From NCBI GenBank assembly GCA_019239965.1, contig JAFAZC010000075.1, positions 60,589-124,588 on the forward strand: a stretch of 64,000 bases of DNA, in the 5' to 3' direction. Below are positions 17,047 through 25,806 of the stretch, piece by piece. A program made the position numbers and the translations under genes. How positions within the stretch are numbered: position 1 is the first letter of the stretch; each line of letters begins with the position of its first letter. The notes beneath the pieces were generated by a model. It was given only the letters and a program-made list of their open reading frames with translations. It was not told the DNA's origin and did not search any database. The DNA comes from Kutzneria sp. (GTDB lineage: Bacteria; Actinomycetota; Actinomycetes; Mycobacteriales; Pseudonocardiaceae).

Positions 17047-17946
17047 ATGGCCGTTAGCTCCCGGATCGCCGGGACCGCAAGCAGGATCTCGGCGATGACG
17101 GCCGTGATCGTGGCCGTGCTCGGGCTCGGTGCCGGGGCCACATCGGCCGAGCCGCAGCGGTTCACGCACTACGTGGCGCTCGGCGACTCCTACACGTCGG
17201 GCCCGCTCATTCCGTTGCAGCGCCTCGATCCGGTCGGGTGCGGGCGGTCGACCAACAACTATCCGGCCCGGTTGGCAGCCAGGATCGGGCTCGCGCACTA
17301 CACCGACGTCAGCTGCGGTGGGGCCACCACCGCGAACATGATCACGCCACAGTCGGTTTTACTCGGCGTGAACGGCCCCCAGTTCAACGCCCTGAGCGCG
17401 GAAACCGACCTGGTCACCTTGGGCATCGGCGGTAACGACTACCAGGTGTTCGGCAATGCCGTGAACGTGTGCCCCACCCTGCGCGCCAGCGACCCGACGG
17501 GTGCGCCGTGCCAGCGCCACTTCACCGTCAACGGGGTCGACACGCTGCGCGCCAGCATCGACAAGACGCAACAGAACGTGATCAACGTACTCACCGGGGT
17601 GCACCAGCGTTCGCCCAAGGCCGAGGTGTTGGTCGTCGGTTACCCCAGGATCGCGCCGCCGGCCGGGTACTGCCCTGACATCCTGCCCTTCGCCGACGGC
17701 GACTACCGCTATCTCGACAGCATCGAGCAGGCGCTCGACAACGCCCTCGCCACCGCGGCGAAGACCGCCGGCGCGGTGTACGTGGACACCTACGGTCCCT
17801 CGCTCGGACATGACGCCTGCGCGCCCGACGGCGCGGCGTGGATCAACGGACGGTCGCTGAGTCCTGTCGCCCTTACCTACCATCCGTTCGAGTCCGGCAT
17901 GGCGGCCGAGGCGGCCATTATCGCCAAGGTGCTCGCCGGACCATGA
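17047..17946 (+). CDS. Secreted GDSL/SGNH esterase-lipase
   Basis: 299-residue exported hydrolase. A Sec signal peptide covers about residues 1-34 (hydrophobic MTAVIVAVLGLGAGATSA). SGNH blocks: GDSYTSG with the catalytic Ser48, CGGATT, IGGNDY in block III, and the late HPFESGM histidine. Paired cysteines in the mature part fit disulfides of the streptomycete lipase type (as in S. coelicolor lipase). ATG 17047 follows an excellent AGGAGGGA; an upstream in-frame ATG at 17017 would precede the ribosome-binding site. The substrate is probably short- or medium-chain esters or phospholipids. Confidence 0.92.
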   Translation: MAVSSRIAGTASRISAMTAVIVAVLGLGAGATSAEPQRFTHYVALGDSYTSGPLIPLQRLDPVGCGRSTNNYPARLAARIGLAHYTDVSCGGATTANMITPQSVLLGVNGPQFNALSAETDLVTLGIGGNDYQVFGNAVNVCPTLRASDPTGAPCQRHFTVNGVDTLRASIDKTQQNVINVLTGVHQRSPKAEVLVVGYPRIAPPAGYCPDILPFADGDYRYLDSIEQALDNALATAAKTAGAVYVDTYGPSLGHDACAPDGAAWINGRSLSPVALTYHPFESGMAAEAAIIAKVLAGP

Positions 17947-17970
17947 CCATGTGGCGCCTGGTGGCGATGC

Positions 17971-18105
17971 CGCTTGGATGCCACGATGGCGGTTGATCAG
18001 ACACGAGGGATGTCCGGGGAACCTGGTGTGAATCCAGGACGGTCCCGCCACTGTGACTGCGAGCCTTCGGCCCCAGGAGTCAGGAACTCGGCCCCTCGTC
18101 CGCCA
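17971..18105 (+). promoter_or_regulatory. Cobalamin riboswitch upstream of the main cob operon
   Basis: A textbook B12 element: GGGGAACCTGGTGTGAATCC (18016-18035), AGGACGGTCCCGCCACTGTG (18036-18055) and CCCCAGGAGTCAGGAACTCG (18071-18090). The likely control region lies just before the chelatase start at 18144. It shares the GCCACTGTGA core with the cobN element but is otherwise diverged in sequence. Confidence 0.93.
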
Positions 18106-18143
18106 ACCCGGGCGTGGACACCCGAGGAAGGACTCATGGGGCC

Positions 18144-20111
18144 ATGGCAGCTCGTTTTCCGTTCTCCGCCGTCGTCGGCCACGACGACCTCAGGCTCGCC
18201 CTGCTGCTCAACGCCGTGCACCCGGCGATAGGGGGCGTCCTTGTCCGCGGTGAGAAGGGAACCGCCAAGTCGACGATCGTGCGGGCGCTCGCCGCGCTGC
18301 TGCCGGAGATCGGTGTCGTGCCGGGTTGCCGCTTCGCGTGCGATCCGGCGGCCGTCGACCCGACTTGTCCTGACGGCCCCCATCAGGCGGCCGCGGAGCA
18401 CCGGCCGGCGCGACTGGTCGAATTGCCGGTCGGCGCCACCGAGGACAGACTGGTTGGCTCGCTGGACCTCGAGCGTGCGCTGACCGAGGGAGTCCGCGCC
18501 TACCAGCCGGGCCTGCTCGCCGCCGCGCACCGGGGCGTGCTGTACGTGGACGAGGTCAACCTGCTGCACGACCATCTGGTCGATCTGCTGCTGGACGCGG
18601 CGGCCATGGGCCGCGCGCACGTGGAGCGGGAGGGCGTGTCGATCTCGCACGCGGCCTCGTTTCTGCTCGTGGGCACCATGAATCCGGAGGAAGGCGAACT
18701 GCGACCGCAGCTGCTGGACCGGTTCGGGCTGGCGGTCCAGGTCGCCGCGGCGCGCGAGGTGTCGACACGGGCCGAGGTGGTCCGCCGCCGGCTGGCTTAC
18801 GAAGCCGACCAGGCGGGGTTCGCGGCGACCTGGGGCGAGGCGGACGCCGAGTTGGCCGACCGTATCCGACAGGCCCGCGCGGCGCTGCCGACCGTCGCGC
18901 TACCCGACCGCGAGGTGCGCCGGATCGCCGCGGTGTGCGCCGCGTTCGAGGTCGACGGCATGCGGGCGGACCTGGTGGTGGCACGCACGGCGGTGGCGCA
19001 CGCGGCTTGGCGGCGGGTCGAAGCGGTGACCGAGCACGACATCGAGGTGGCGGTGGGGCTCGCGCTGCCACACCGGCGGCGGCGTGACCCGTTCGACGAA
19101 CCAGGGGTCGAGCAGGAGCGGATGCGGGAGGCCATGGACCAGGCCTCAACCCAGGCCGACCAGGATCGCGACGGCCCCGACGACGATGGCGACGGCCCCG
19201 ACGGCGATGGCGGCGGCATGGCGAACCGGGGTGCGGGTGATTCGCCGCCGGGTGGGCCGCCGTCCGACGGCAGGGCACCGAGTGAGCAGCCCCCAGCCGC
19301 ACCGTCACCGGCGTTCAGGGCACGGTTGCTGCGCGTGCCCGGCATCGGCGAGGGTGCCCCTGGCCGGCGGTCTCGAACCCGGTCCGACGGCGGTCGTATG
19401 GTGCGTCCCTCGCAGGTGGAAGGGTCGGGCCTGCACCTGTTCGGCACGGTGGCCGCCGCCGCGCCACACCAGCTGGCCCGGAGGCGGGACGGCGCCGCGC
19501 TCAGGCTGCGCGGCGCGGACCTCCGGCTGGCCGTGCGGGAGGGCAGGGAGGGCAACCTGGTGTTGTTCGCGGTGGACGCCTCCGGGTCCATGGCGGCCAG
19601 ACAGCGCATGTCCGCCGTCAGCGGCGCCGTGCTCGCCCTGCTGCGAGATGCCTACCAGCGCAGGGACAAGGTCGGCGTCGTGACCTTCCGCGGCTCGGCG
19701 GCCGAGGTCACGCTGCCCCCGACCTCGTCGGTCGACGCGGCGGTGGCCCGGCTGCGCGGGCTGCGCACCGGGGGCCGCACCCCGCTCGCCGACGGACTGC
19801 TGCGCGCCGGCCGGGTGCTCGCGGCCGAACGGTGGCGTGACCCGAGACGGCGGCCGCTGCTGGTGGTGGTGACCGACGGCCGCGCGACCGCGGCCGGTCC
19901 CGGTCGGGACCCGGTGGACGACGCGCTGCGGGCCGCCGGCCTGCTCGCCGCGACCGGCGTGGCCGCCGTCGTCGTCGACTGCGAGCACGGACCGGTCCGG
20001 CTCGGTCTCGCAGCCCGACTGGCGGCCGCGCTCGGGGCGGCCTGCCTGCGCCTGGAGGAGCTGTCGGCCGAGGAGATGGCCGGCATGGTTCTGGCGACAA
20101 GGGCGGCGTGA
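18144..20111 (+). CDS. Magnesium-chelatase-like ChlI/ChlD fusion, probable cobalt chelatase subunit
   Basis: 655 residues. The N-terminal AAA+ ATPase domain has Walker [10 protein letters not shown] (about 36-44) and Walker B-type [10 protein letters not shown]; sensor regions follow. A low-complexity Asp/Gly/Pro linker (about 330-400) leads to a C-terminal von Willebrand A domain with the MIDAS DASGSM (about 479). Related to M. tuberculosis Rv2850c, which also precedes cobO-cobB-cysG. With no CobS/CobT present, it probably forms the chelatase with CobN. ATG 18144 follows GAGGAAGG. It is the first gene of the riboswitch-controlled operon and is followed 1 bp later by cobO. Confidence 0.88.
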   Translation: MAARFPFSAVVGHDDLRLALLLNAVHPAIGGVLVRGEKGTAKSTIVRALAALLPEIGVVPGCRFACDPAAVDPTCPDGPHQAAAEHRPARLVELPVGATEDRLVGSLDLERALTEGVRAYQPGLLAAAHRGVLYVDEVNLLHDHLVDLLLDAAAMGRAHVEREGVSISHAASFLLVGTMNPEEGELRPQLLDRFGLAVQVAAAREVSTRAEVVRRRLAYEADQAGFAATWGEADAELADRIRQARAALPTVALPDREVRRIAAVCAAFEVDGMRADLVVARTAVAHAAWRRVEAVTEHDIEVAVGLALPHRRRRDPFDEPGVEQERMREAMDQASTQADQDRDGPDDDGDGPDGDGGGMANRGAGDSPPGGPPSDGRAPSEQPPAAPSPAFRARLLRVPGIGEGAPGRRSRTRSDGGRMVRPSQVEGSGLHLFGTVAAAAPHQLARRRDGAALRLRGADLRLAVREGREGNLVLFAVDASGSMAARQRMSAVSGAVLALLRDAYQRRDKVGVVTFRGSAAEVTLPPTSSVDAAVARLRGLRTGGRTPLADGLLRAGRVLAAERWRDPRRRPLLVVVTDGRATAAGPGRDPVDDALRAAGLLAATGVAAVVVDCEHGPVRLGLAARLAAALGAACLRLEELSAEEMAGMVLATRAA

Positions 20112-20112
20112 G

Positions 20113-20727
20113 ATGCCACAGGGAATTCCCGACACCGTCCCGCGGGACGGCCTGACGACCAGGCAGCGCCGCAACAGGCCGCTGCTGGTGGTGCACACCG
20201 GCGAGATGAAGGGCAAGTCGACGGCGGCCTTCGGACTTGCGCTGCGCGGCTGGAATCAGGGCTGGTCGATCGGCGTGTTCCAGTTCGTGAAGTCCGCGAA
20301 ATGGAAAGTCGGCGAGGAAGCCGCGTTCCGTGCGCTGGACAGGCTGCACGAGCAGACCGGCCAGGGAGGACCCGTGGAGTGGCACAAGATGGGCGAGGGC
20401 TGGTCATGGGCGCGTAAGCACGGTACGGCCGAGGATCACGCGGCGGCCGCGCTGGAAGGCTGGCGGGAGATCGCTCGCAGGATCTCCGAGCAGCGGCACG
20501 AGATGTACGTGCTCGACGAGTTCACTTATCCGCTGTGCTGGGGCTGGGTCGACCTCGACGAGGTGCTCACGGTGCTGGGCCACCGGCCGGGCCGCCAGCA
20601 TGTGATCATCACGGGCCGGGACGCGCCGCCGGCCTTGGTAAAGGCGGCCGACCTCGTAGTGGAGATGACCAAGGTGCGGCATCCGATGGACGCCGGCCAG
20701 AAGGGGCAGCGGGGGATCGAGTGGTGA
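20113..20727 (+). CDS. cobO: Corrinoid adenosyltransferase CobO
   Basis: Transfers the adenosyl group of ATP to Co(I) of cobyrinate a,c-diamide or a later corrinoid. 204 residues, CobA/CobO/BtuR family, with the P-loop GEMKGKSTAAFG at 30-41, VFQFVKSAKWKVGEE, and the VLDEFTYPLCWGWVD strand. The first ~22 residues are a basic extension common in actinobacterial CobO. It starts immediately after the chelatase stop and overlaps cobB, consistent with translational coupling. Confidence 0.95.
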   Translation: MPQGIPDTVPRDGLTTRQRRNRPLLVVHTGEMKGKSTAAFGLALRGWNQGWSIGVFQFVKSAKWKVGEEAAFRALDRLHEQTGQGGPVEWHKMGEGWSWARKHGTAEDHAAAALEGWREIARRISEQRHEMYVLDEFTYPLCWGWVDLDEVLTVLGHRPGRQHVIITGRDAPPALVKAADLVVEMTKVRHPMDAGQKGQRGIEW

Positions 20728-22079
20728 ACCGGGTCGTGGTGGCCGCCCCGTGTTCGGGCAGCGGCAAGACCACGGTGGCCACCGGGCTGATGCGGGCACT
20801 GCGTCGACACCGTGTCCGGGTCGCGCCGTTCAAGGTGGGCCCGGACTACGTCGATCCCGGCTATCACGCGCTGGCGGCCGGCCGCCCTGGCCGCAATCTC
20901 GATCCGGTGCTGGTCGGCGAGGACCGGATCGCTCCGCTGTTCGCGTACGGCTCGCACGCCGCCGACGTCGCGGTGGTCGAAGGTGTGATGGGCCTGTTCG
21001 ACGGGCGGGTGGACACCGAACACGGATTCGGCTCCACCGCCCATGTGGCCGGACTGCTCGCCGCGCCGGTACTCCTCGTCATCGACGCGCGTGGCCAGGG
21101 ACGCAGCCTCGCCGCGCTGTTGCACGGATTCCGCGGTTACGACGCGACGGTGCGAGTGGCCGGCGTGGTGCTCAACCAGGTCGGCTCGGCACGGCACGAA
21201 GAGGTGCTCCGCTCGGCCTGTGCCGAGGCGGGCCTCGAGGTGTTCGGCGTGCTGCACCGCGAGCCCGATCTCCAGGTGCCCTCGCGGCACCTCGGTCTGG
21301 TGACGGCGGCCGAACACGGCGCCGCCGCGGAACGCGCGGTCGAGACCATGGCGGACGCCGTCGTCGCCGGGGTCGATCTCGAGGCGGTGCTGAATCTGGC
21401 CGCCGACACGGCGCCGCTGTCGGTCCGGCCGTGGAGCCCGACCGACGAGGTGGCGCCGCCGGTCGGCCGTGCCCACCCGGTCGTCGCCGTGGCGGGTGGG
21501 CCGGCGTTCACCTTCGGCTACGCCGAACACGCCGAACTGCTCGCCGCGGCCGGCGCCGAGGTGGCCGTGTTCGATCCCCTGTCGGACAGGACGCTGCCGG
21601 AAGGCGCGGCTGGCGTGCTGCTACCGGGTGGGTTCCCCGAGGACCATGCCGCCGAACTGTCCGCGAACGCGGCGCTGCGCGCGGAGATCGGTCGGCTGGC
21701 CCACGCCGGCCGGCCGGTACATGCCGAGTGCGGCGGACTGCTCTTTCTGCTTCGTGAGCTGGATGGGCTGCCCATGTGTGGGGTGCTGGACGCGACCGCC
21801 GGGATGACGGATCGGCTGACCCTGGGGTACCGCGAGGCTGTAGCCACGGTCGAGTCTTCTTTGTACCCGATCGGGGCACGTGTGACGGGGCATGAGTTCC
21901 ACCGGACCGTCGTCGTCCCCCGAAGCGGTGCGGCGCCCGCCTGGCGCTGGCGGGATTTCGACGGAACCGCGGTGGCCGAAGGCTTTGTCACCGGCGGAGT
22001 GCATGCCTCCTACCTGCACACCCATCCGGCGGGTGCGCCGCTCTCGGTGCGCGGATTCGTCGAAAGGTGCATGTCATGA
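20724..22079 (+). CDS. cobB: Hydrogenobyrinate a,c-diamide synthase CobB
   Basis: Glutamine- and ATP-dependent amidation of the a and c side chains of hydrogenobyrinate. 451 residues: an N-terminal dethiobiotin-synthetase-like ATPase domain (AAPCSGSGKTTVATGL at 7-22, KVGPDYVDPGYH) and a C-terminal class I glutamine amidotransferase-like domain (LLPGGFPEDHAAEL, then HAECGGLLFL with the Cys nucleophile). GTG 20724 overlaps the cobO stop and has GGGGG 8 nt upstream; GTG 20721 is possible. Product is the substrate for CobN. Confidence 0.95.
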   Translation: MNRVVVAAPCSGSGKTTVATGLMRALRRHRVRVAPFKVGPDYVDPGYHALAAGRPGRNLDPVLVGEDRIAPLFAYGSHAADVAVVEGVMGLFDGRVDTEHGFGSTAHVAGLLAAPVLLVIDARGQGRSLAALLHGFRGYDATVRVAGVVLNQVGSARHEEVLRSACAEAGLEVFGVLHREPDLQVPSRHLGLVTAAEHGAAAERAVETMADAVVAGVDLEAVLNLAADTAPLSVRPWSPTDEVAPPVGRAHPVVAVAGGPAFTFGYAEHAELLAAAGAEVAVFDPLSDRTLPEGAAGVLLPGGFPEDHAAELSANAALRAEIGRLAHAGRPVHAECGGLLFLLRELDGLPMCGVLDATAGMTDRLTLGYREAVATVESSLYPIGARVTGHEFHRTVVVPRSGAAPAWRWRDFDGTAVAEGFVTGGVHASYLHTHPAGAPLSVRGFVERCMS

Positions 22080-22831
22080 GGCTCGTCGGGGTCGGGGTCG
22101 GACCCGGTGACCCCCAGCTGCTCACCCTCGCCGGTCTGCGGGAGCTCGGCGCGGCGGGCCGGATCTTCGTGCCGACAGCCTCGTTGGCCGAACCGGGTCG
22201 GGCCGAGGCCGTCGTTCGCGCCGCCCTTCCCGCTGGCGCGCCGATCGAACGGCTCACGTTCGCCTTGGCCGACGACGTGCGTGGGCCCCAGCACCGTCGG
22301 CGCGCGCGGTGGGACGAAGCGGCCGGCAGGGTCGCCGACTACCTGCGGGAACACGGTGGCACCGCGGCGTTCGCGACCCTCGGCGACCCGATGATCTACT
22401 CCACCTTCGGCTACCTGGCGCCGACGGTCCGTGCCCTGCTTCCCGGCCTCAAGATCGGTACTGTGCCGGGGATCACCGCGATGCAGGCCGCCGCGAGCGC
22501 GACCGGCATGCCTCTGGTGGAGGGTGCCGAGTCACTCACCGTGGTCCCGCTGAGCCGGGAGGTGACCGGGCTGCGCACGGCGTTGCGGGGTGGCGGTACC
22601 GTCGTCGCCTACAAAGGCGGTCGCCGACTCGACGAGGTGCGTGCCGAGGTCCAAGCCGCCGGAGCGCTGGATCGCTCGGTCTACGCCGAACATCTCGGCA
22701 CGCCGCGGGCGCGGGTCCGCCCGCTGTCGGACGTGGCGGCAGGGGCCGACCTGGACGGAGCGGAGCAGGCGCCCTACCTGTCGACCGTGGTGATACTTCC
22801 GCCCCGAGGCGGGAGAGGGGAGCAGTTGTGA
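22076..22831 (+). CDS. cobI: Precorrin-2 C20-methyltransferase
   Basis: SAM-dependent tetrapyrrole methylase of 251 residues. The N-terminal GVGVGPGDPQLLTLAGL loop, ATLGDPMIYSTFGYL and VPGITAMQAAASATGMPL are diagnostic for CobI/CbiL. In M. tuberculosis cobI is fused to cobJ; here it stands alone and no CobJ domain follows. ATG 22076 overlaps the cobB stop (ATGA), indicating coupling; an ATG three codons upstream is less well placed. Confidence 0.93.
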   Translation: MRLVGVGVGPGDPQLLTLAGLRELGAAGRIFVPTASLAEPGRAEAVVRAALPAGAPIERLTFALADDVRGPQHRRRARWDEAAGRVADYLREHGGTAAFATLGDPMIYSTFGYLAPTVRALLPGLKIGTVPGITAMQAAASATGMPLVEGAESLTVVPLSREVTGLRTALRGGGTVVAYKGGRRLDEVRAEVQAAGALDRSVYAEHLGTPRARVRPLSDVAAGADLDGAEQAPYLSTVVILPPRGGRGEQL

Positions 22832-24138
22832 TGAACGCTGGAGCACAGCTGGCGGAGGCAGGCGAGCCGCTGTGCGGCTCGGTGCGGACCGGACTGGTGT
22901 CCTTCGTTGGGGCCGGTCCCGGTGCCGCCGACCTCATCACGCTGCGCGGCGCCCGGCGACTGGCCGAGGCCGACGTGGTGATCTGGGCCCCGGGTCTCGT
23001 CGACGCCGAGTGCGTCCGCGAGCACGTGCGCGCCGACGCCGAGCTGATCGACTGCTCCCGGGTCGGCGCCGACGAGATCGTGGAGCTGTTCCGCCGCGCG
23101 GCCAGGGACAGGCTACGGGTCGCCAGGCTGTGCCCCGGGGATCCGTCGATGTGGGACGCGGTGCGCGAGCAGTACGACGCCTGCCGGCGAATCGGCGTCG
23201 AAGCCGAAGTGGTGCCCGGCGTGCTCGCGGTCTCCGCGGCCGCCGCCGCGGTAGGCCGGTCGCTGACCGGGGCCGACCAGTCAATGATCGTCACCAAGGT
23301 GGACGGCACGGCGCTGCCCGACTCCACCAGGATCCAGCGGTTCGCCAGCCAGGGCGCGACGATGGCCGTGGTGATGGCGGCGGCCCGAACCGCTCAGCTC
23401 GTCGAGGAGCTGACCGAGGGCGGGTATGCCGAGGACACCCCGGTCCTGGTGGCGCACAAGACGAGTTGGTCGGACGAGCTGCTGATGCAGACCACGCTCG
23501 GCGAGCTGGTCGGCGTAGTCAAGCAGCACAAGTTGTGGCGGCACACGCTCTTCCTGGTCGGCAAGGCGATGGGCGCCAGTGGCAGGCCCCGCTACCGTAG
23601 GTCCGAACCGGCCGTCGTGCAGGAGGACGCGGCCGGATCCTCGGCGACCGCCGAGGTCCCCGCGGCACGAGCCCCCCGCCGCACCGCCTGGTCGGCCCGG
23701 GCCGGGCGTAGCAGCCGGATCGCCGCGACTCGCGCCCAGCAGCCCCAGCCGGTCTCCCAGGCGGCATGGCGCGCGGTGCACGGTTGGCAGGACGCCACCC
23801 GTTCCGCCTCGCCGGCGGCGGCCGCGGCCGCCATCACCAGGCCCGCGACGAAATCCGTGGCGACGGCACGGGTGTCCGACGCATCCCGCACGCGGCCATC
23901 TCTGTCCACCGCCAAGAAGGCGGACGCGTCGGGCCCGCAGGAAGCTCGACAGCCGGCGGCGGACACGAACGAGGCCAAGGTGTCACCGGGGACGTCGGCC
24001 GGCCGGCAGAAGCCGGCCGCCGGCAAGGTGGTGGCGAAGTCGGCCACTGCCAAGCCAGGCACCGGAAAGTCCGCCGGCAGGCAGCAGTCCACCAAGCCGC
24101 GTGCCAACCAGGCGCGACGCACACGGAAGAGCGGGTGA
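22831..24138 (+). CDS. cobM: Precorrin-4 C11-methyltransferase with a long basic C-terminal tail
   Basis: Residues about 20-256 are a complete CobM/CbiF SAM methylase: FVGAGPGAADLITLRGA, CPGDPSMWDAV, VPGVLAVSAAAAAVG, KLWRHTLFLVGKAMG. The protein then continues for about 178 residues rich in Ala, Lys, Arg, Ser and Pro (e.g. KPAAGKVVAKSATAKPGTGK), like histone-H1 or HU tails, without stop. Codon usage in the tail stays GC-rich at third positions, so it appears translated. Standard CobM is about 250 residues. ATG 22831 overlaps the cobI stop by one base; cobL begins 6 bp later. Confidence 0.92.
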   Translation: MNAGAQLAEAGEPLCGSVRTGLVSFVGAGPGAADLITLRGARRLAEADVVIWAPGLVDAECVREHVRADAELIDCSRVGADEIVELFRRAARDRLRVARLCPGDPSMWDAVREQYDACRRIGVEAEVVPGVLAVSAAAAAVGRSLTGADQSMIVTKVDGTALPDSTRIQRFASQGATMAVVMAAARTAQLVEELTEGGYAEDTPVLVAHKTSWSDELLMQTTLGELVGVVKQHKLWRHTLFLVGKAMGASGRPRYRRSEPAVVQEDAAGSSATAEVPAARAPRRTAWSARAGRSSRIAATRAQQPQPVSQAAWRAVHGWQDATRSASPAAAAAAITRPATKSVATARVSDASRTRPSLSTAKKADASGPQEARQPAADTNEAKVSPGTSAGRQKPAAGKVVAKSATAKPGTGKSAGRQQSTKPRANQARRTRKSG

Positions 24139-24144
24139 GCCGCC

Positions 24145-25347
24145 ATGACCGTCACCGTGGTGGGGATGGACGGGGACGCGCTGCCCTCGGACGTCACGGA
24201 ACGGCTCGAGAAGGCGACCCTCGTGGTCGGCGGTCGCCGGCATCTGCAGGCGCACGCCCGTGAGGGCGCGACGACCATTGAGCTCGGCGCTCTTGACGCG
24301 GCGCTGACCGCGCTCGCCTCGCATTCGCCGGACGATGGTGACGCCGTCGTGCTGGCTTCGGGGGATCCCGGCTTCTTCGGTGTGTTGCGGGCCTTGCGGG
24401 AGAAGGGAATCCGTCCCGAGGTCCGGCCAGCGACCTCGAGCGTGCAGCGGCTGGCCGCGATGATCGGCCGGCCGTGGGACGACATGGTCGTGGTCAGTGC
24501 CCACGGCAGGGGGCTGCGCCAGGCGCTCAACGTGTGCCGCGCCCATCCCTCCGTCGCGGTGCTGACCGCACCGGGGGCTGGCCCCGCCGAGCTCGGCGCT
24601 GGGTTGCACGGCTGGCGGCGCACCCTGATCGTGGCCGAGGACCTCGGTGGCAGCGAAGAGGTGTCCACTGTGGACGCCGCTGCCGCGGGAAGCCGGCAGT
24701 GGCGGGATCCCAACGTGGTGTTCTGCCTCGCCGAACCGGACACCGTTCCGGACCGGGGCTGGCTGTCCGGCGGCGAGGTCGGCCCGGACGCCGCCGGCTG
24801 GGCGTTCGCGGAGGACGCTTTCGCGCACCGCGACGGCATGGTCACCAAGTCCGAGGTGCGCGCGGTGGCGCTGGCGAAACTCGCGCCGCGGCGGGGAAGT
24901 CTGGTGTGGGACGTGGGTGCCGGCTCCGGTGCCGTGGCCGTCGAATGTGCCAGGTTCGGAGCCGCGGCCATCGCGATCGAGCGTGACCCGGTGCAGTGCG
25001 TTCGGATCATCGCCAACGCGACCTCGTACGGTGTGGACGTGCGGGTCGTCGAGGCGGAGTTCCTCGCCGCCATCAGCGGTCTGCCCCAACCCGACTCGAT
25101 TTTCGTCGGCGGCGGGCGGATCCAGGTGCTCCGTGCCTGCACCACCGTTGGCGCACAGCGGATCGTGGTGGCGCTGGCGGCCGTTGACCGGGTCGCGCCG
25201 GCCCGCAACACCCTGCGTGAGGCCGGTTACCAGGTCCAGGGTGTGCAGCTGTCCGCGTCACGGTTGGAGGACCTGCCCGACGGCGCAAGCCGGCTGTCCT
25301 CGATCAACCCGGTCACGCTGTTGTGGGGCGTCCGCAAGCCTTCCTGA
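24145..25347 (+). CDS. cobL: Bifunctional precorrin-6Y C5,15-methyltransferase/decarboxylase CobL
   Basis: 400 residues. The N-terminal CbiE-like methylase (about 1-200; VVLASGDPGFFGVLRAL) is fused to a C-terminal CbiT-like class I methyltransferase (about 225-400; LVWDVGAGSGAVAVECARFG). It methylates C5 and C15 and decarboxylates the C12 acetate. The ATG lies 6 bp after cobM. It is the last plus-strand gene before the reverse-oriented insert at 25397-27024. Confidence 0.94.
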   Translation: MTVTVVGMDGDALPSDVTERLEKATLVVGGRRHLQAHAREGATTIELGALDAALTALASHSPDDGDAVVLASGDPGFFGVLRALREKGIRPEVRPATSSVQRLAAMIGRPWDDMVVVSAHGRGLRQALNVCRAHPSVAVLTAPGAGPAELGAGLHGWRRTLIVAEDLGGSEEVSTVDAAAAGSRQWRDPNVVFCLAEPDTVPDRGWLSGGEVGPDAAGWAFAEDAFAHRDGMVTKSEVRAVALAKLAPRRGSLVWDVGAGSGAVAVECARFGAAAIAIERDPVQCVRIIANATSYGVDVRVVEAEFLAAISGLPQPDSIFVGGGRIQVLRACTTVGAQRIVVALAAVDRVAPARNTLREAGYQVQGVQLSASRLEDLPDGASRLSSINPVTLLWGVRKPS

Positions 25348-25396
25348 GGCCACGGCCGTGCCGCCAGTCGCCACGATGCACAGCGTTCCGACGTGG

Positions 25397-25806
25397 TCAA
25401 GGGGCGGTTGCCCCGACGGGAGTGTCCCAGTCGATGTGATACATGTAGGTGCGTCTGGTCTCTTCGCTGTTGGCGACCTTGGGCAGGATGTACGGCAGCA
25501 TGGCGTCGCGGGTGAACCGGGCGATGGGACCAGCGGCCTTGGCGTTGTTGATCTTGGCTGCCTGCTTGACGATACGCTCGACCCGGGGACGGCGCAGGGC
25601 TTCGAAGCGGGTTAACGCGGCGGGGATGCCACGGAGATCGCGCAGGCATTTGGCGAGGGCAACGGCGTCCTCCAAGGACAACGACGCACCCTGGCCTGAG
25701 GTGGGGGAGGGCGCATGGGCGGCGTCCCCGATCACGATCATGCGGTCGGCGTGCCAGGTCGGCAGGTGCGGCATGGTGTGGATGGGGCTGGCCAGGCTCA
25801 GCGTCG
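25397..25806 (-). pseudogene. C-terminal stump of an FAD-dependent monooxygenase
   Basis: Encodes only the last ~135 residues of a PHBH-type flavoprotein monooxygenase: HTMPHLPTWHADRMIVIGDAAHAPSPTSGQGASLSLEDAVALAKCL, with the FAD ribityl-binding GDAAHAPSPTSGQG motif, then the usual C-terminal helices. The N-terminal GxGxxG domain (about 280 residues) is missing; homology stops abruptly near 25806 where the stop of the neighbouring amidohydrolase lies (25798). A deletion joining the two genes is inferred. Confidence 0.75.
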
